NCBI GenBank assembly: GCA_023487445.1
Contig: JAMDBQ010000010.1
Span: forward strand, 1-64,000
Direction: 5' to 3'
DNA from: Candidatus Martarchaeota archaeon
GTDB lineage: Archaea > Thermoproteota > Thermoprotei_A > Marsarchaeales > Marsarchaeaceae
Length of the DNA: 64,000 nt
Made by a program: the position numbers and the translations under genes. The notes beneath the pieces are model-generated. The model was not told the origin of the DNA, made no database searches, and saw only the letters and a list, made by a program, of their open reading frames with translations. Below, piece by piece: positions 50,774 to 58,639 of the stretch (position 1 is the stretch's first letter; each line of letters starts with the position of its first letter).

Positions 50774-52252
50774 CTTTACCGTGGATCCTAGTTTCTTTCT
50801 TAGAGCCTCGTATTGGCCTGAGCGTCTGTAGAAGTATATATGACGCAGACCGAGGTCCTTGACTGACTTGATAAACATTCTGTTGCTAAATGTTGTTCTA
50901 GAGGTTTCCGTTTGAAAAACCGGATACAGACTATAAAAAGCCGCTGGAACAATTCCGAGTTCGGGATGAATTATTACAGGATAGGCTTTTGATGTGGCAG
51001 TCGCGTTTTCAATTTCATGTTCCTGGATGGTCTTCTTTGCTTTGTAAGGTATTATGACGATGCTATCTATTTTTTTCCTAGCCATATATTTCAGTGTCCT
51101 TACCCTAAAGTTGAGAAATTCTGGCCTGGAGGAGCCGTGACTAAGTACGCCACTTTTGGTGACTCCATGAATAGCATGATTTTTAATCAGCAGCTTTCGT
51201 TGCGTCTTAAGTGATCGCATGGCCTCATGGAGAGAGGGGTGGGCAGCCGCCCTCGTTGAAATCAGGTCCCACAGAGTACCATACCTGATCGCCTGCCTAA
51301 TAGTCTTCATCTCCTGCAAAATGACCCATAGGTTGTGTTCCGCCACTAGCGCCTGTCGTGCTCTTTCTGATAACTGATTCAGTTCTCTAGGAGTGTACCT
51401 AGAACACACCGCGCACACACACGGAAATTCAGTCAAATCGTTTAGACGATAGGTCCGCGATTGTGTTAGATACCTGCCGGCCTTGGCAAACAAGGCATAA
51501 GATGCGGAGTCAAATAGATCCGCACCCATTGCAACAAAAAGTGACAACGAAGCCGGGTGCCCTGCTCCAAACAAATGTAGTGGTCGAGATGGTGGAAGGT
51601 ACCTTTTTGCAACCGCAAGCATTCCGATTATCTGACTATATTTATAGCCCTCCAGAAACTGTGTTGGACTGCCGAGGGCGTGTATATGAAAAGGCATCTT
51701 CGACATTTCTAAAGAGCATTGTTTGATTAACTCTGTGTATATGCCTCCTTGTACAGGACCAACCCACAATATGTCTTTTTTGGGTGATGTTCTTTGTACG
51801 AACTTTTTAGCATTGATGAGCGTGTTGTTCACGCCTTGGGCCACTTCATGGTAGTTTTGCGTTGCGCCTGTAGGATGATCTAGGATGACCCCTATGTCGG
51901 TGTTTATTCTTTCCTGAAACTCAATTACCTCTTCTTGTGTCACGTCGATTTCGCCAAATTCCAGTAGCTGGTATGCACCAGAATCGGTCATGACTACTTT
52001 ATCAAAGCCCAGATACTCATGCGCGTTTTCCGAGTTGACTTTCCGTTTCAGCATTAGATATGCGTTGGTTATCACCGCCTGAAACCCCATTTGTTCGATG
52101 AGTGAGGGGCTAACCAGCTGCCTCCTGGCATCCAACACGGGTAGTAGGGCAGGAGTGTCTATTTTTCCGCTCTTGGTAGTTATGCGGCCGGTGCGCCCCG
52201 CTAGGTTAGTATCCCCTACCTCGAATATTTCATCGGGCATCAGTTCTTTCAA
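50756..52252 (-). CDS. tgtA: Archaeosine tRNA-guanine transglycosylase, catalytic part without PUA
   Basis: 498 residues. Inserts preQ0 at position 15 of tRNA on the way to archaeosine. MTDSGAYQLLEFGEIDVTQEEVIEFQ with the first catalytic Asp, DIGVILDHPTGA, WVGPVQGGIYTELIKQ, and zinc-binding CVCAVCSRYTPREL. The C-terminal 150 residues match the family C1 domain, but the usual C2/PUA end is absent; a stand-alone C2-PUA-like protein lies at 54112-54570. Confidence 0.92.
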   Translation of the reverse strand: MKELMPDEIFEVGDTNLAGRTGRITTKSGKIDTPALLPVLDARRQLVSPSLIEQMGFQAVITNAYLMLKRKVNSENAHEYLGFDKVVMTDSGAYQLLEFGEIDVTQEEVIEFQERINTDIGVILDHPTGATQNYHEVAQGVNNTLINAKKFVQRTSPKKDILWVGPVQGGIYTELIKQCSLEMSKMPFHIHALGSPTQFLEGYKYSQIIGMLAVAKRYLPPSRPLHLFGAGHPASLSLFVAMGADLFDSASYALFAKAGRYLTQSRTYRLNDLTEFPCVCAVCSRYTPRELNQLSERARQALVAEHNLWVILQEMKTIRQAIRYGTLWDLISTRAAAHPSLHEAMRSLKTQRKLLIKNHAIHGVTKSGVLSHGSSRPEFLNFRVRTLKYMARKKIDSIVIIPYKAKKTIQEHEIENATATSKAYPVIIHPELGIVPAAFYSLYPVFQTETSRTTFSNRMFIKSVKDLGLRHIYFYRRSGQYEALRKKLGSTVKLLDVP

Positions 52253-52270
52253 GGTAGAACATCAGATAGG

Positions 52271-52702
52271 CTAGGGTTGCTTTGATTCGCGTTGTACTTT
52301 GTCCACTATTTGTCTGACTCTGTCAGCTATGGGGCCTACTCCCTCCACTTTTCCGTCAGGGGTAATGCGCACGCGGTCAGCGATGATTATTGTTTCCGTG
52401 TCTTCCAGAAACCTGACGTTGTTTGGATATATTTTTAGAAGCTGCTCAGCCAGTGACTGCATTGGCATGCCTGACTCCTCAAGTTGCACTTCTGTTATGC
52501 TTGTGCCGTTTATTACTAACCTAGGTATTCTTTTTGCATCGGGCGTTAGTTCTTTTGCCTCGGTTAAGCAAACGTGTAGGCTCTCGGGATCTAAGGCCGC
52601 CAGAGTGCCCTTATATTTTTTCCCTGAAGACACCTTCACTGTTACCTGCTTATTCAGCATGGTTCTAGTTTCAGAGGCGATTGTGCGAAGGCCAATGCTC
52701 AT
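52271..52702 (-). CDS. Sm-like archaeal protein with C-terminal extension (SmAP3-like)
   Basis: 143 residues. Sm fold in the first about 75 (LNKQVTVKVSSGKKYKGTLAALDPESLHVCL and RLVINGTSITEV), followed by a second domain of about 65 residues (FLEDTETIIIADRVRITPDGKVEGVGPIADRV) found in SmAP3-type proteins. Likely binds RNA as a ring. Eighteen bases upstream of tgtA on the same strand, so probably co-transcribed with it. Confidence 0.85.
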   Translation of the reverse strand: MSIGLRTIASETRTMLNKQVTVKVSSGKKYKGTLAALDPESLHVCLTEAKELTPDAKRIPRLVINGTSITEVQLEESGMPMQSLAEQLLKIYPNNVRFLEDTETIIIADRVRITPDGKVEGVGPIADRVRQIVDKVQRESKQP

Positions 52703-52835
52703 TTTTCATCTTCTTGTGTAAACGCATTGCAGTATTAAGTTTGTCGCACTGATCGCGTAATAGTTTCGGTGCAGGGTGTACCCATCCAAATGTCTTTCTA
52801 AGGATTAACGAATTAAGTTAATGTGATGTTCCATA

Positions 52836-52845
52836 TTATTTAAAG
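52836..52845 (+). promoter_or_regulatory. Probable TATA box of tfb
   Basis: TTATTTAAAG lies 49-58 bases before the ATG at 52894, predicting a transcript start near 52868. AT-rich flanks continue to the start. Confidence 0.5.
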
Positions 52846-52893
52846 TAAGATTCATTCGAAATTTTTATTATTCATTAAATGATTCTGCTTAGT

Positions 52894-53790
52894 ATGACTG
52901 CGAACAAGTGCCCTGAATGCGGTTCAGTTCTTGTTACCGATAATTTTGGTCAGTCTGTCTGTCAAAACTGTGGCCTCATAGTAGACGAAGTTAGGTTTTC
53001 ACCCAGCGAAGAGCATTCTGAAAAGTTTTATGAAGTAAATTCTAGACTATACAGTAATTTAACCAGTCAAGTCGTTCCTGGCTCGTTTGTGAGTACCGGA
53101 TCATCAAAGTCGCTAGCCATATCAAACGTAAGATCTCTTGGCAAGGGTAGCACTTACTTACGTGGAGTGGAATTAATCCGACAGGTCTGCACTGGCTTAC
53201 GACTAAACAAAAACGTTGAAAAGAGATCAATTTATCTGTTCGGTTTAGCATTAAATGGTATAAAACGGAACGTTCAGATTACTGTAAGCTCTATAGTAGG
53301 TGGCGTAATTCTTTATGCCCTAAGAGAAGAAGGTATACCTATTTCATTTAAGGAAGTCTTTAACTATATCAAGTTTCGAGGAAAGAGAATAACCACTTCA
53401 AAAATGATAAGAGCTTACCGTGAAGTTGTTGGCATCGTTGGAAAAGAACCCCCTAGAAATTCGCCACAAGCCTTCGCAGTCCGGATAGTGAACCTGCTGT
53501 CTGAACAGATAAGTACGGATTCGGTTCAGAGAGAACTCATCATTAAAAATCTGCTTGATAAAGCATCGAAGTGCATACAACTTGTGCCAACGCAATTGAG
53601 CATTGGCAAAAATCCATATGTCTTAGCGGCAGGCGCCGTCAGGTTCACACTCATCAAAACCGGTCTAGATAAAGTGCTGGGTATAACCAGTGACGCTCAG
53701 TTTTCAGTTATCACACACGTTACAGAATACAGTTTGAAAGAATACGTGAGGGTGTTTGAGGGTTTGTCTATTTCCTTTGACGCTCATTAG
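52894..53790 (+). CDS. tfb: Transcription initiation factor B (TFB)
   Basis: 298 residues from ATG 52894 (MTANKCPECGSVLVTDNFGQ); an ATG at 52879 would add five. N-terminal zinc ribbon CPECG...CQNCG, B-reader/linker, then two cyclin-like repeats (about residues 105-195, and 205-290; LSIGKNPYVLAAGAVRFTLIK is the second repeat signature). Recruits RNA polymerase to TATA-TBP. It overlaps the convergent NAC gene by 23 bases. Confidence 0.93.
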   Translation: MTANKCPECGSVLVTDNFGQSVCQNCGLIVDEVRFSPSEEHSEKFYEVNSRLYSNLTSQVVPGSFVSTGSSKSLAISNVRSLGKGSTYLRGVELIRQVCTGLRLNKNVEKRSIYLFGLALNGIKRNVQITVSSIVGGVILYALREEGIPISFKEVFNYIKFRGKRITTSKMIRAYREVVGIVGKEPPRNSPQAFAVRIVNLLSEQISTDSVQRELIIKNLLDKASKCIQLVPTQLSIGKNPYVLAAGAVRFTLIKTGLDKVLGITSDAQFSVITHVTEYSLKEYVRVFEGLSISFDAH

Positions 53791-54100
53791 TCAGCCTTAG
53801 GACTGCACTAGCAACATCACCGTGGGCCTCAAGCAGAGCCCTCTTGGCTTCGTCGGCGGTTGTGTTTGTCTGGGAAACTACAAACTCTAGATCAGACTGA
53901 TCAACCTCATGCTCCGGGGCACCCCCGTCCTTGACCTCAGCACCACCCATTATCTGATATATTGTCTGCCCCTGTACTTGCATCTTAAGAACTTGCGGGT
54001 GGGAAATCGTAATAGAAGATCCTGCGGCATGAATTATCACGCTCTCAGCTTCAATAATTTCTTGGCCAGAAAGTCCCATTTGCCTCATAAGTCTACGCAT
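53768..54100 (-). CDS. nac: Nascent polypeptide-associated complex protein (NAC alpha)
   Basis: 110 residues. NAC domain from RRLMRQMGLSGQEIIEAESVIIHAAGSSITISHPQVLKMQVQGQTIYQIMGG and a C-terminal UBA domain (DLEFVVSQTNTTADEAKRALLEAHGDVASAVLRL). Docks at the tunnel exit near L23 and shields new chains. The last 23 bases are shared with tfb on the other strand. Confidence 0.95.
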   Translation of the reverse strand: MRRLMRQMGLSGQEIIEAESVIIHAAGSSITISHPQVLKMQVQGQTIYQIMGGAEVKDGGAPEHEVDQSDLEFVVSQTNTTADEAKRALLEAHGDVASAVLRLTNERQRK

Positions 54101-54111
54101 GTCACTGTTGC

Positions 54112-54570
54112 TCAGCTTAAATGTGGACCATCTCCATACCCAATCCTCGACTTAACAGCTCTTCCCTTCTTAAAGAATTTTGCTTCTGATGGCCTAACTA
54201 CAACCATGCCGCAACCTAGAATTTCACTTACACGGGAAACCATTATTGCGTCTTCTCCGACCCAGTGCTCTCCCGTATAGGAGACTATGTGCTTGCAGAA
54301 CAGGTCCTTACCCCTCAGTATAAACTGCGACGCAACGTCGTCCACGACTATTTTCTTTGTTAAGGACACACCCTTCAAAAGAGCAAGACCGTTTCTTTCG
54401 AGTAGTAGATATCCGTCTTCACGAAATACAGCGAGTATGCGGTCATGTTTGACTAAGAAACGCGGCTTCCCAGTTGTCGGTGAATTCTTAACTCTTGGGT
54501 CAGATGAGACGATTGCCTCTCCTACAGGTTCCCAATAAAGAAAATCTAGTAGCTCTCTCGCCTGATACAA
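54112..54570 (-). CDS. PUA-domain RNA-binding protein resembling the arcTGT C2-PUA end
   Basis: 152 residues. A first half of about 70 residues (ARELLDFLYWEPVGEAIVSSDPRVKNSPTTGKPRFL) and a C-terminal PUA domain (KIVVDDVASQFILRGKDLFCKHIVSYTGEHWVGEDAIMVS...VRPSEAKFFKKGRAVKSRIG). Both match the C2 and PUA parts that are fused in full-length archaeosine TGT. With tgtA (50756) lacking them, this may supply the missing tRNA-binding half. Close to nac, 12 bases upstream of its start. Confidence 0.82.
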   Translation of the reverse strand: MYQARELLDFLYWEPVGEAIVSSDPRVKNSPTTGKPRFLVKHDRILAVFREDGYLLLERNGLALLKGVSLTKKIVVDDVASQFILRGKDLFCKHIVSYTGEHWVGEDAIMVSRVSEILGCGMVVVRPSEAKFFKKGRAVKSRIGYGDGPHLS

Positions 54571-54594
54571 ATCAAAACCTAAGTTTGACTCGCC

Positions 54595-55827
54595 TCATAT
54601 AAACATTTGACCGGACTTGGAAGCCTTTTCCTTATGCATAACAGTCGAAACAGCCGTTTCAAGGTCGCTGTGGCTGACAGACCTGGCTCCTCTACGAATT
54701 GCAGAAAGACCTGCCTCTAATACAATCGATCTAATGTCAGCGCCGCTTGCTCCTTCGGTTATCGATGCAAGCCTCCACAAATCTACCTCGCCTTCAGTTC
54801 TAAGTCTCCGAGTGTGCACCCTAAATATCTCCTTCCTCTCCTCTGGAGTAGGCAGGCCTATCTCAATGATTCTGTCAAAGCGCCCTGGTCTGATCAACGC
54901 TGGATCGAGTATGTCTATACGATTGGTTGCAGCCAATACTTTTACATCTCCTAAGGGATCGAACCCGTCCATTTCACTGATCAACTGCATGAAGGTGCGC
55001 TGAACTTCTCTTTCGCCACTGGTACCTATATCCATTCTTCTTGCTCCAACGGCATCTATCTCATCAATAAATATTATTGCAGGCGCCTTCTCTCTCGCCA
55101 ATTCAAACAATTCCCTAACAACCCGAGCCCCTTCACCGATGAACTTTTGGACGAGCTCAGAGCCAACTGTGCTGATAAACGTTGCCTTCGACTCAGCGGC
55201 AACCGCCTTGGCAAGAAGGGTTTTGCCGGTTCCAGGAGGACCGGATAACAAAGCCCCTTTAGGTGGCTCTACACCCACTTCCTTGAAGATTGCAGGGTTT
55301 GTCAAAGGTAACACTACTAGTTCCTTTAATAGTCTGATCTGGTCGCTGAGGCCGCCGATGTCATTAAAGGACACGTCGGGCCTGTCTATTACCTCCATAG
55401 CTTTGACATAAACGTCTTGAAGCTTGGGTAAAACCTCTATAACTGAAGAGCCTCTCTGGTTTAAAGCGACTCTAGTACCCGCCTTTAGAGCATTTGCATC
55501 CACCCCTTGGGACACATACACTATCAGATTAGGACCATTAGAACTGTGGACTACCACGCGACCGTCGGAGAGAGTTTCGACCACGCTTGCTTCGACCAAC
55601 GGTGAACTACGAACTTGCTCTAGTTCACGCCTCATATACTCTAAATCTCTTACATAGTGCTCTCTTTCTATGAGCAGAGATGCACGCTCTGCTTCGAGAA
55701 GCCTGACTCTACTCTCAAGTTCCTTTAATCGAGAAAACAGCTCTTCTCCGACTAGAGCGTCCTCACGTTTACCCCGTGACGACTGAGCGTTATCGAATTC
55801 ACTCAATGTTGTAGCCCCTTTGTGCAA
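54595..55827 (-). CDS. pan: Proteasome-activating nucleotidase (PAN)
   Basis: 410 residues, AAA+ unfoldase of the archaeal proteasome. N-terminal coiled coil (ELESRVRLLEAERASLLIEREHYVRDLEYMRRELEQ), OB domain (HSSNGPNLIVYVSQGV), Walker A GPPGTGKT, Walker B AIIFIDEIDA, SRH RIDILDPALIRPGRFDR. The C-terminus MFI fits the hydrophobic-aromatic-X pattern that docks into 20S pockets. TTG start; a second TTG at 55806 is possible. Confidence 0.95.
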   Translation of the reverse strand: MHKGATTLSEFDNAQSSRGKREDALVGEELFSRLKELESRVRLLEAERASLLIEREHYVRDLEYMRRELEQVRSSPLVEASVVETLSDGRVVVHSSNGPNLIVYVSQGVDANALKAGTRVALNQRGSSVIEVLPKLQDVYVKAMEVIDRPDVSFNDIGGLSDQIRLLKELVVLPLTNPAIFKEVGVEPPKGALLSGPPGTGKTLLAKAVAAESKATFISTVGSELVQKFIGEGARVVRELFELAREKAPAIIFIDEIDAVGARRMDIGTSGEREVQRTFMQLISEMDGFDPLGDVKVLAATNRIDILDPALIRPGRFDRIIEIGLPTPEERKEIFRVHTRRLRTEGEVDLWRLASITEGASGADIRSIVLEAGLSAIRRGARSVSHSDLETAVSTVMHKEKASKSGQMFI

Positions 55828-55870
55828 AACCTATTATTCAGGGGACAATATAAGGCATAAGTAGCAGTAA

Positions 55871-56368
55871 TTGTCTTACTACTGTGAGCTTTGCGGGAAT
55901 AGAGCGTCGGAGCAGTTGGTTCCGCTTATGTATTTCGGTGAAAAATTGCTCGTATGTAAAGATTGTTACACCAAGAACACGGCAAGGAGTACAAGGAACA
56001 GTGCCACATATACAAGAATGAAGGCCCAAACACCTCGTATGAGGACAACAGACAAGGTGCAGCATAGTAGAGTCGCTGGACTAGATCTGGCGAACGATTA
56101 TCAGAGAGCAGTTAAAGAAGCGAGAGAGAAAATGGGTTTAACCATCCATGATCTGGCCGCCCGTATAGGTGTAAGAGAAAGTATAATGCGTAGAATCGAA
56201 AATGGCAAGTTCGTTCCCGACGAGGAGCTGATCAAGAGGCTCGAAAAGTTTCTCCGTATCAAAATATTGGTTCCCGACGAGTCTTCAGACTCATTGACTT
56301 TACCAGGTCTCCAAAAGGAGGGGCTGGAGCTTAGACACGTTGCAAAACTCAAACATGGGGAGGACTAA
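55871..56368 (+). CDS. mbf1: Multiprotein bridging factor 1 (MBF1-like)
   Basis: 165 residues, TTG start. An N-terminal zinc ribbon (CELCGNRASEQLVPL...CKDC), a linker, and a Cro-type HTH (AREKMGLTIHDLAARIGVRESIMRRIENGKFVPDEELIKRLEKFL). Archaeal MBF1 is tied to transcription and ribosome functions. First gene of a set with Trm56 and TFE. Confidence 0.93.
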   Translation: MSYYCELCGNRASEQLVPLMYFGEKLLVCKDCYTKNTARSTRNSATYTRMKAQTPRMRTTDKVQHSRVAGLDLANDYQRAVKEAREKMGLTIHDLAARIGVRESIMRRIENGKFVPDEELIKRLEKFLRIKILVPDESSDSLTLPGLQKEGLELRHVAKLKHGED

Positions 56369-56369
56369 T

Positions 56370-56921
56370 GTGACAGTGGAGCCTTCACTGGTTGTTCTCA
56401 GACTTAACCATAGACCAATCAGAGACGAGCGGGTAACCACTCACCTGTGCATGGTGGCACGAGCCTTCGGAGCTGATGGCGTACTCATCGCAGATACCAA
56501 GGCTGACGAGCAGGTAAAAAAGATGAAGGAACTTTCATTGAAGTGGGGTGGCGGTTTCTGGGTTAGAGACTCTGTTTCTAGCATGGAATACATTGAGCAG
56601 TGGCATAAACAGGGTGGGCTCGTAGTTCACCTCACAATGTATGGCGAGCCCCTTGAGACAGCTCTATCCGAGATCTACTATCAATTTCATGTAAAATCTA
56701 GGCCTTTAATGGTTGCTGTGGGAGCGTCTAAAGTGCGTCCTGAGGTTTATCGTGCATCTGACTTCAACGTGTCGGTCAGGAGCCAACCACATTCTGAAAT
56801 TTCAGCACTAGCCGTCTTTATTGACAAATTGATGCCGTTCCATAACGAATTATCCACGCGTAGTCAGACATTACAGCTTAGAGCCAGATTAAGGGAGAAG
56901 GGAGGGATATCGCCACGATGA
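56370..56921 (+). CDS. trm56: tRNA (cytidine-56 2'-O)-methyltransferase Trm56
   Basis: 183 residues from a GTG at 56370, with GGGGAGG (56357-56363) six bases before it; an ATG at 56355 is also in frame. V/MTVEPSLVVLRLNHRPIRDERVTTHLCMVARAFGADGVLI is the Trm56 start, and VVHLTMYGEP and VGASKVRPEVYRASDFNVSVRSQPHSE carry the SPOUT-type core. Modifies C56 in the T-loop. Stop overlaps the TFE start (ATGA). Confidence 0.92.
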   Translation: MTVEPSLVVLRLNHRPIRDERVTTHLCMVARAFGADGVLIADTKADEQVKKMKELSLKWGGGFWVRDSVSSMEYIEQWHKQGGLVVHLTMYGEPLETALSEIYYQFHVKSRPLMVAVGASKVRPEVYRASDFNVSVRSQPHSEISALAVFIDKLMPFHNELSTRSQTLQLRARLREKGGISPR

Positions 56922-57478
56922 AAAAACTAACGAATGACGAAATGAATATCCTTGCTCTATCCTATCGCTTGACTGGAGTCGAAGGATATTGCGTCATGAA
57001 ATATATCGCAGAGCATAGAGAGGCTACGGACGACGACCTTAGTGGGGCGTTTAAAGTTAAGCCAAATGTTATCAGACAAATCATCTACAACCTAGAACGT
57101 AATCACTTGATAAGCTTCAGAAAGGAAATAGACTTAAAGACTAACTGGGTAACATTTTACTATCAAATAAATAAGTTCTTTTTCAACAATCATACACAGT
57201 ACAAGAAGGACAAAATTATTGAAAAGGTAAGGAAGAGATACGAGTTTGAAAAAGATCATACTTTCTTTTCGTGCCCTAATAAGTGTGAAAGAATAGTTTT
57301 TGACCAGGCTGACGAGCAGAATTATAGGTGCAGTAGATGTGGTGAGGTGCTGTTTACAGAAGACAATGGACAACTTGTAGCTTTTTTGGAGGGTGTTCTT
57401 TCACGAATAATTCCTAGCCACGCGACACGGACTCAAGATCACCGTAAAGCAGTCCGTCGGTCCCAATCACATAAGTAG
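56918..57478 (+). CDS. tfe: Transcription initiation factor E, alpha subunit (TFE)
   Basis: 186 residues. N-terminal extended winged helix (YCVMKYIAEHREATDDDLSGAFKVKPNVIRQIIYNLERNHLISFRKE) and C-terminal zinc ribbon FSCPNKCERIVFDQADEQNYRCSRCGEVLF. Aids promoter melting. It ends converging on the phosphoesterase gene, overlapping it by 65 bases at the 3' ends. Confidence 0.94.
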   Translation: MKKLTNDEMNILALSYRLTGVEGYCVMKYIAEHREATDDDLSGAFKVKPNVIRQIIYNLERNHLISFRKEIDLKTNWVTFYYQINKFFFNNHTQYKKDKIIEKVRKRYEFEKDHTFFSCPNKCERIVFDQADEQNYRCSRCGEVLFTEDNGQLVAFLEGVLSRIIPSHATRTQDHRKAVRRSQSHK

Positions 57479-58109
57479 TCCACTTCCGGCTGCCTCGGTA
57501 GAACTTCTTCAGAAGAGGCGCTCGATTCACTTCTATAGCTGCACCCCCGACAAAGGAGTTGAATGGAGGCATAACTATGATCTCTTCAGGCCTGCCTTTG
57601 GTCCGGGTCATAAATAACCAAGCGAAAATCCGCCTCTTTTCCAATTGGACAACGGGGTGCAGGTGGGCTGTTACAAGTACGTCACAACTATTTGCATCTG
57701 ACAAGATGCTGTCACCGTGTATGACGAGTATATTTTTCGATGCCCCCCGAGTTTTGTAGGATTTAACACAGCCGAAGGATATATACCGCTCGATGCTGCC
57801 GTCATGGTTCCCTTTGACGAGTACCGCTTCAATCGAAAGTTCTTCCAAAAGTCTGTGCAGACCCTTCAGCATTCCAATCTCAAACCCCGTAGGTATACCT
57901 ATAGAATCCTTTAAATCGCCGTTAATAACAAGTTTTTTCACATCATATTTCTTTATCATCCGTTCCAGATCCGCCATCGTTTCTTTATATATGGTCTGCT
58001 GTACCAGAGTGCCGTTTATCCCCTCTCCCAGCCCAAAGTGTAACTCCCCTACAATAAGTTCTTGAGTGTCCTCAAGCAGAATGGCCCGCTCGCTTATTAA
58101 AGGATGCAT
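57414..58109 (-). CDS. Metallophosphoesterase, archaeal COG1407-type
   Basis: 231 residues. Metal motifs: ELIVGELHFGLG (GE/DXH), VINGDLKDS (GD), LVKGNHDGS (GNHD), ILVIHGDS, VLVTAHLHPVV (GHXH-like). The COG1407 proteins are calcineurin-like phosphoesterases often near helicases such as Lhr. An Lhr-type helicase lies at 58640. Substrate unknown. Confidence 0.9.
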   Translation of the reverse strand: MHPLISERAILLEDTQELIVGELHFGLGEGINGTLVQQTIYKETMADLERMIKKYDVKKLVINGDLKDSIGIPTGFEIGMLKGLHRLLEELSIEAVLVKGNHDGSIERYISFGCVKSYKTRGASKNILVIHGDSILSDANSCDVLVTAHLHPVVQLEKRRIFAWLFMTRTKGRPEEIIVMPPFNSFVGGAAIEVNRAPLLKKFYRGSRKWTTYVIGTDGLLYGDLESVSRG

Positions 58110-58131
58110 AACATCAGCTACAATACTGTAT

Positions 58132-58461
58132 ATGGTCTACAAAGATTTAGAACTTGCCATAGAGAAGTTTGCGAAGAGTTTGGAGGAAGATGAGGACCTG
58201 TTTTGGGCAATGATACCAAAAAGCTCCGTGTCACAAGTTCGTACAATTGTTAACTCTACAAGTAAGCAATCCCCGACAAAACCCGGTCAAAAGGTTGCCA
58301 TTAATACCGGCAAAAGGACCCACACCGTGTACAAATATTATTACTGCACCTGCAACAGTTTTTATGTCCGAAATATTGGCAGAAACCGTTCTGAACCATG
58401 CAAGCACATAATAGCCGCACTATATCTCTGCTTGAAAGGAACTAAGTCTAAGACAATATAG
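58132..58461 (+). CDS. SWIM zinc-finger protein
   Basis: 109 residues from ATG 58132 (MVYKDLELAIEKFAKSLEED); the frame is open to 58066 but would overlap the divergent gene. SWIM motif CTCNSF...EPCKHIIAALYL (CXC...CXH) at the C-terminal third. SWIM domains accompany helicases and recombination factors (for example the Shu2/SWS1 family). Near Lhr. Confidence 0.82.
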   Translation: MVYKDLELAIEKFAKSLEEDEDLFWAMIPKSSVSQVRTIVNSTSKQSPTKPGQKVAINTGKRTHTVYKYYYCTCNSFYVRNIGRNRSEPCKHIIAALYLCLKGTKSKTI

Positions 58462-58480
58462 ATGCCAATTCCATGCAACA

Positions 58481-58591
58481 CTATTCTTCCATTATGTCCT
58501 GAGGCTCCTTCAAAGACATGCCTATGACTACGACTATAACTAGGAACGCTAACAAAGTGCCGCCGTAATATAGTTCCGTGTAGTTAACCAT
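58481..58591 (-). CDS. 36-residue single-span membrane peptide
   Basis: MVNYTELYYGGTLLAFLVIV begins one helix, then MSLKEPQDIMEE as an acidic tail. ATG start; the coding frame fills most of the 178-base gap between SWIM and Lhr genes. No family recognised. Reminiscent of small membrane subunits or regulators. Confidence 0.5.
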   Translation of the reverse strand: MVNYTELYYGGTLLAFLVIVVVIGMSLKEPQDIMEE

Positions 58592-58639
58592 CGATTACCT
58601 ATAAGTTTAGGGATGATGCAGTAATAATTAGGTTTTTGG

